Assembly: GCA_024653865.1 (NCBI GenBank)
Contig: JANLHD010000140.1
Coordinates: 1 to 6,440 of the forward strand
DNA: 6,440 bases
Origin: an archaeon
Lineage (GTDB): Archaea > Iainarchaeota > Iainarchaeia > Iainarchaeales > Iainarchaeaceae
Reading direction: 5' to 3'
The translations under genes and the position numbers were made by a program. Shown in pieces: positions 5,759-6,440 of this stretch. Position 1 is the stretch's first letter, and every line of letters begins with the position of its first letter. The notes under the pieces are model-generated. The model made no database searches, was not told where the DNA came from, and saw only the letters and a program-made list of their open reading frames with translations.

Positions 5759-6440
5759 GTGGACCCAAGGATTGTTGCCGCATTTTTTGTTTTGGCACTC
5801 GCCGGCTCCGCGCTTGCGGCGGGAAGCATTTCACTTAGCCCGGCAAGCATTGCAGGTGTAGTTGGCGGCACGGCGCAAATAAGCGTTGCCGCGACTTCGG
5901 TCACAAACCTCTACGGGTACCAATTCGATGTGCAGTACGATTCATCTGTGCTTGAGTTGAACACGGTGCAGTACTCGAATGTTCTGGGGACCTCGAGTTC
6001 GCCGCAGCAAAAATTCTGCACACCGCAGGCCAATTGGGAAACCTCGACAGGGCATGTGGGAAACCTTGCGTGCACGAGAATAATTGCGGGCGAAATAAAT
6101 CCCGCAAATGGGAACCTTGCGACAATAACTTTTAACGTCATCGGCGAGGGAAGCGGGACAATTACAGTTTCAGACGTCCTTGTTTCGAATTCACAGGCGC
6201 AGAGCGTGAGTGTTGCCATAACAAATCCGAGCTCGTCTTTTAGTTCGTGCCAGGCGCAGGATGTTGTGTGCACTTCTTCGGCACAATGCAATGATGGCAA
6301 TCTTGCGACCACGGATTTGTGCCTAAATGCGGGAACCTGCAATGCCAGCTGTTCGAATGTTTCGAACATTGACGTTTGTGCACAGGGTGAAATTTTAGAG
6401 CAATGCACTTGCGGGGACGGGGCGTATTCACAGGGGTATT
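5759..6440 (+). CDS. Secreted cohesin-like, cysteine-rich surface protein (3' end beyond window)
   Basis: The frame is open from GTG 5759 to the right edge: 227 codons seen. Residues 1-20 form a Sec signal peptide (MDPR, hydrophobic core, cleavage after SALA). Residues about 22-155 resemble a cohesin-type beta sandwich: SISLSPASI, then LYGYQFDVQYDSSVLEL (51-67) and GNLATITFNVIGEGSGTITVSDVLV (118-142 region), the usual cohesin strand pattern. C87 and C105 could form a disulfide in it. From C164 the chain becomes cysteine-rich (nine Cys to residue 218) with QCNDGNLATTDLC (176-188), like the C-x-DGN-x-x-TxD-x-C repeats of archaeal and bacterial extracellular proteins. In cellulosomes cohesins bind dockerins; in archaea the same fold occurs in surface proteins of unknown partner. 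Start chosen from the TATA box 29 nt upstream and an in-frame TAA at 5723. Membrane anchor or further domains would lie beyond the edge. Confidence 0.85.
   Translation, partial: MDPRIVAAFFVLALAGSALAAGSISLSPASIAGVVGGTAQISVAATSVTNLYGYQFDVQYDSSVLELNTVQYSNVLGTSSSPQQKFCTPQANWETSTGHVGNLACTRIIAGEINPANGNLATITFNVIGEGSGTITVSDVLVSNSQAQSVSVAITNPSSSFSSCQAQDVVCTSSAQCNDGNLATTDLCLNAGTCNASCSNVSNIDVCAQGEILEQCTCGDGAYSQGY

Noticed and set aside
5911..6408. A 165-codon minus-strand ORF opposite the cohesin-like gene
   Set aside because: It is antisense to a gene with a clear signal peptide, promoter and family pattern, and shows no domain of its own.

Overview
The window looks archaeal, probably from a small-genome lineage of the DPANN type, though the lineage is only an inference. 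The archaeal signs are TATA-box promoters whose first base lies 28-30 nt upstream of the start codon at three separate genes (implying leaderless mRNAs), GGTGA-type Shine-Dalgarno sites reserved for internal operon cistrons, oligo-T terminators without obvious stems, and the protein families present. Coding density is high and intergenic gaps are short and AT-rich. I see no tRNA, rRNA, CRISPR array, insertion sequence or transposase.

Layout. Positions 1-3304 (minus strand) hold a tight three-gene operon, read right to left. It starts with an integral membrane protein that joins an MscS-type channel module to a C39-like papain-fold peptidase (1679-3304). After a 7-nt gap comes a RimK-type ATP-grasp homologue that has lost most catalytic residues (832-1671). 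Through an ATGA overlap this leads to an apparently intact RimK-type ATP-grasp ligase (from 835, running off the left edge). A divergent AT-rich intergenic region (about 3305-3526) with several oligo-T tracts separates this operon from guaB, encoding full-length IMP dehydrogenase on the plus strand (3527-4981). guaB converges on a small DUF1003-type two-helix membrane protein with a C-terminal coiled coil (5039-5536, minus strand). A second divergent intergenic region (5537-5758) leads to a secreted, cysteine-rich, cohesin-like surface protein that runs off the right edge (5759 onward, plus strand).

How they work together. guaB is housekeeping (first committed step of GMP synthesis), and the DUF1003 and cohesin-like genes look like independent envelope functions. 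The three-gene operon is the interesting part: a channel/protease fusion, a degenerate ATP-grasp and an active-looking ATP-grasp, translationally coupled. Peptide-modifying ATP-grasps next to a C39 protease recall graspetide (microviridin-type) clusters, where paired ATP-grasps act with a C39-bearing exporter; here an MscS pore stands where the ABC transporter would be. A ligase/protease pair that adds and removes C-terminal residues is the main alternative. No precursor peptide or other substrate is visible in the window, so the function is inference.
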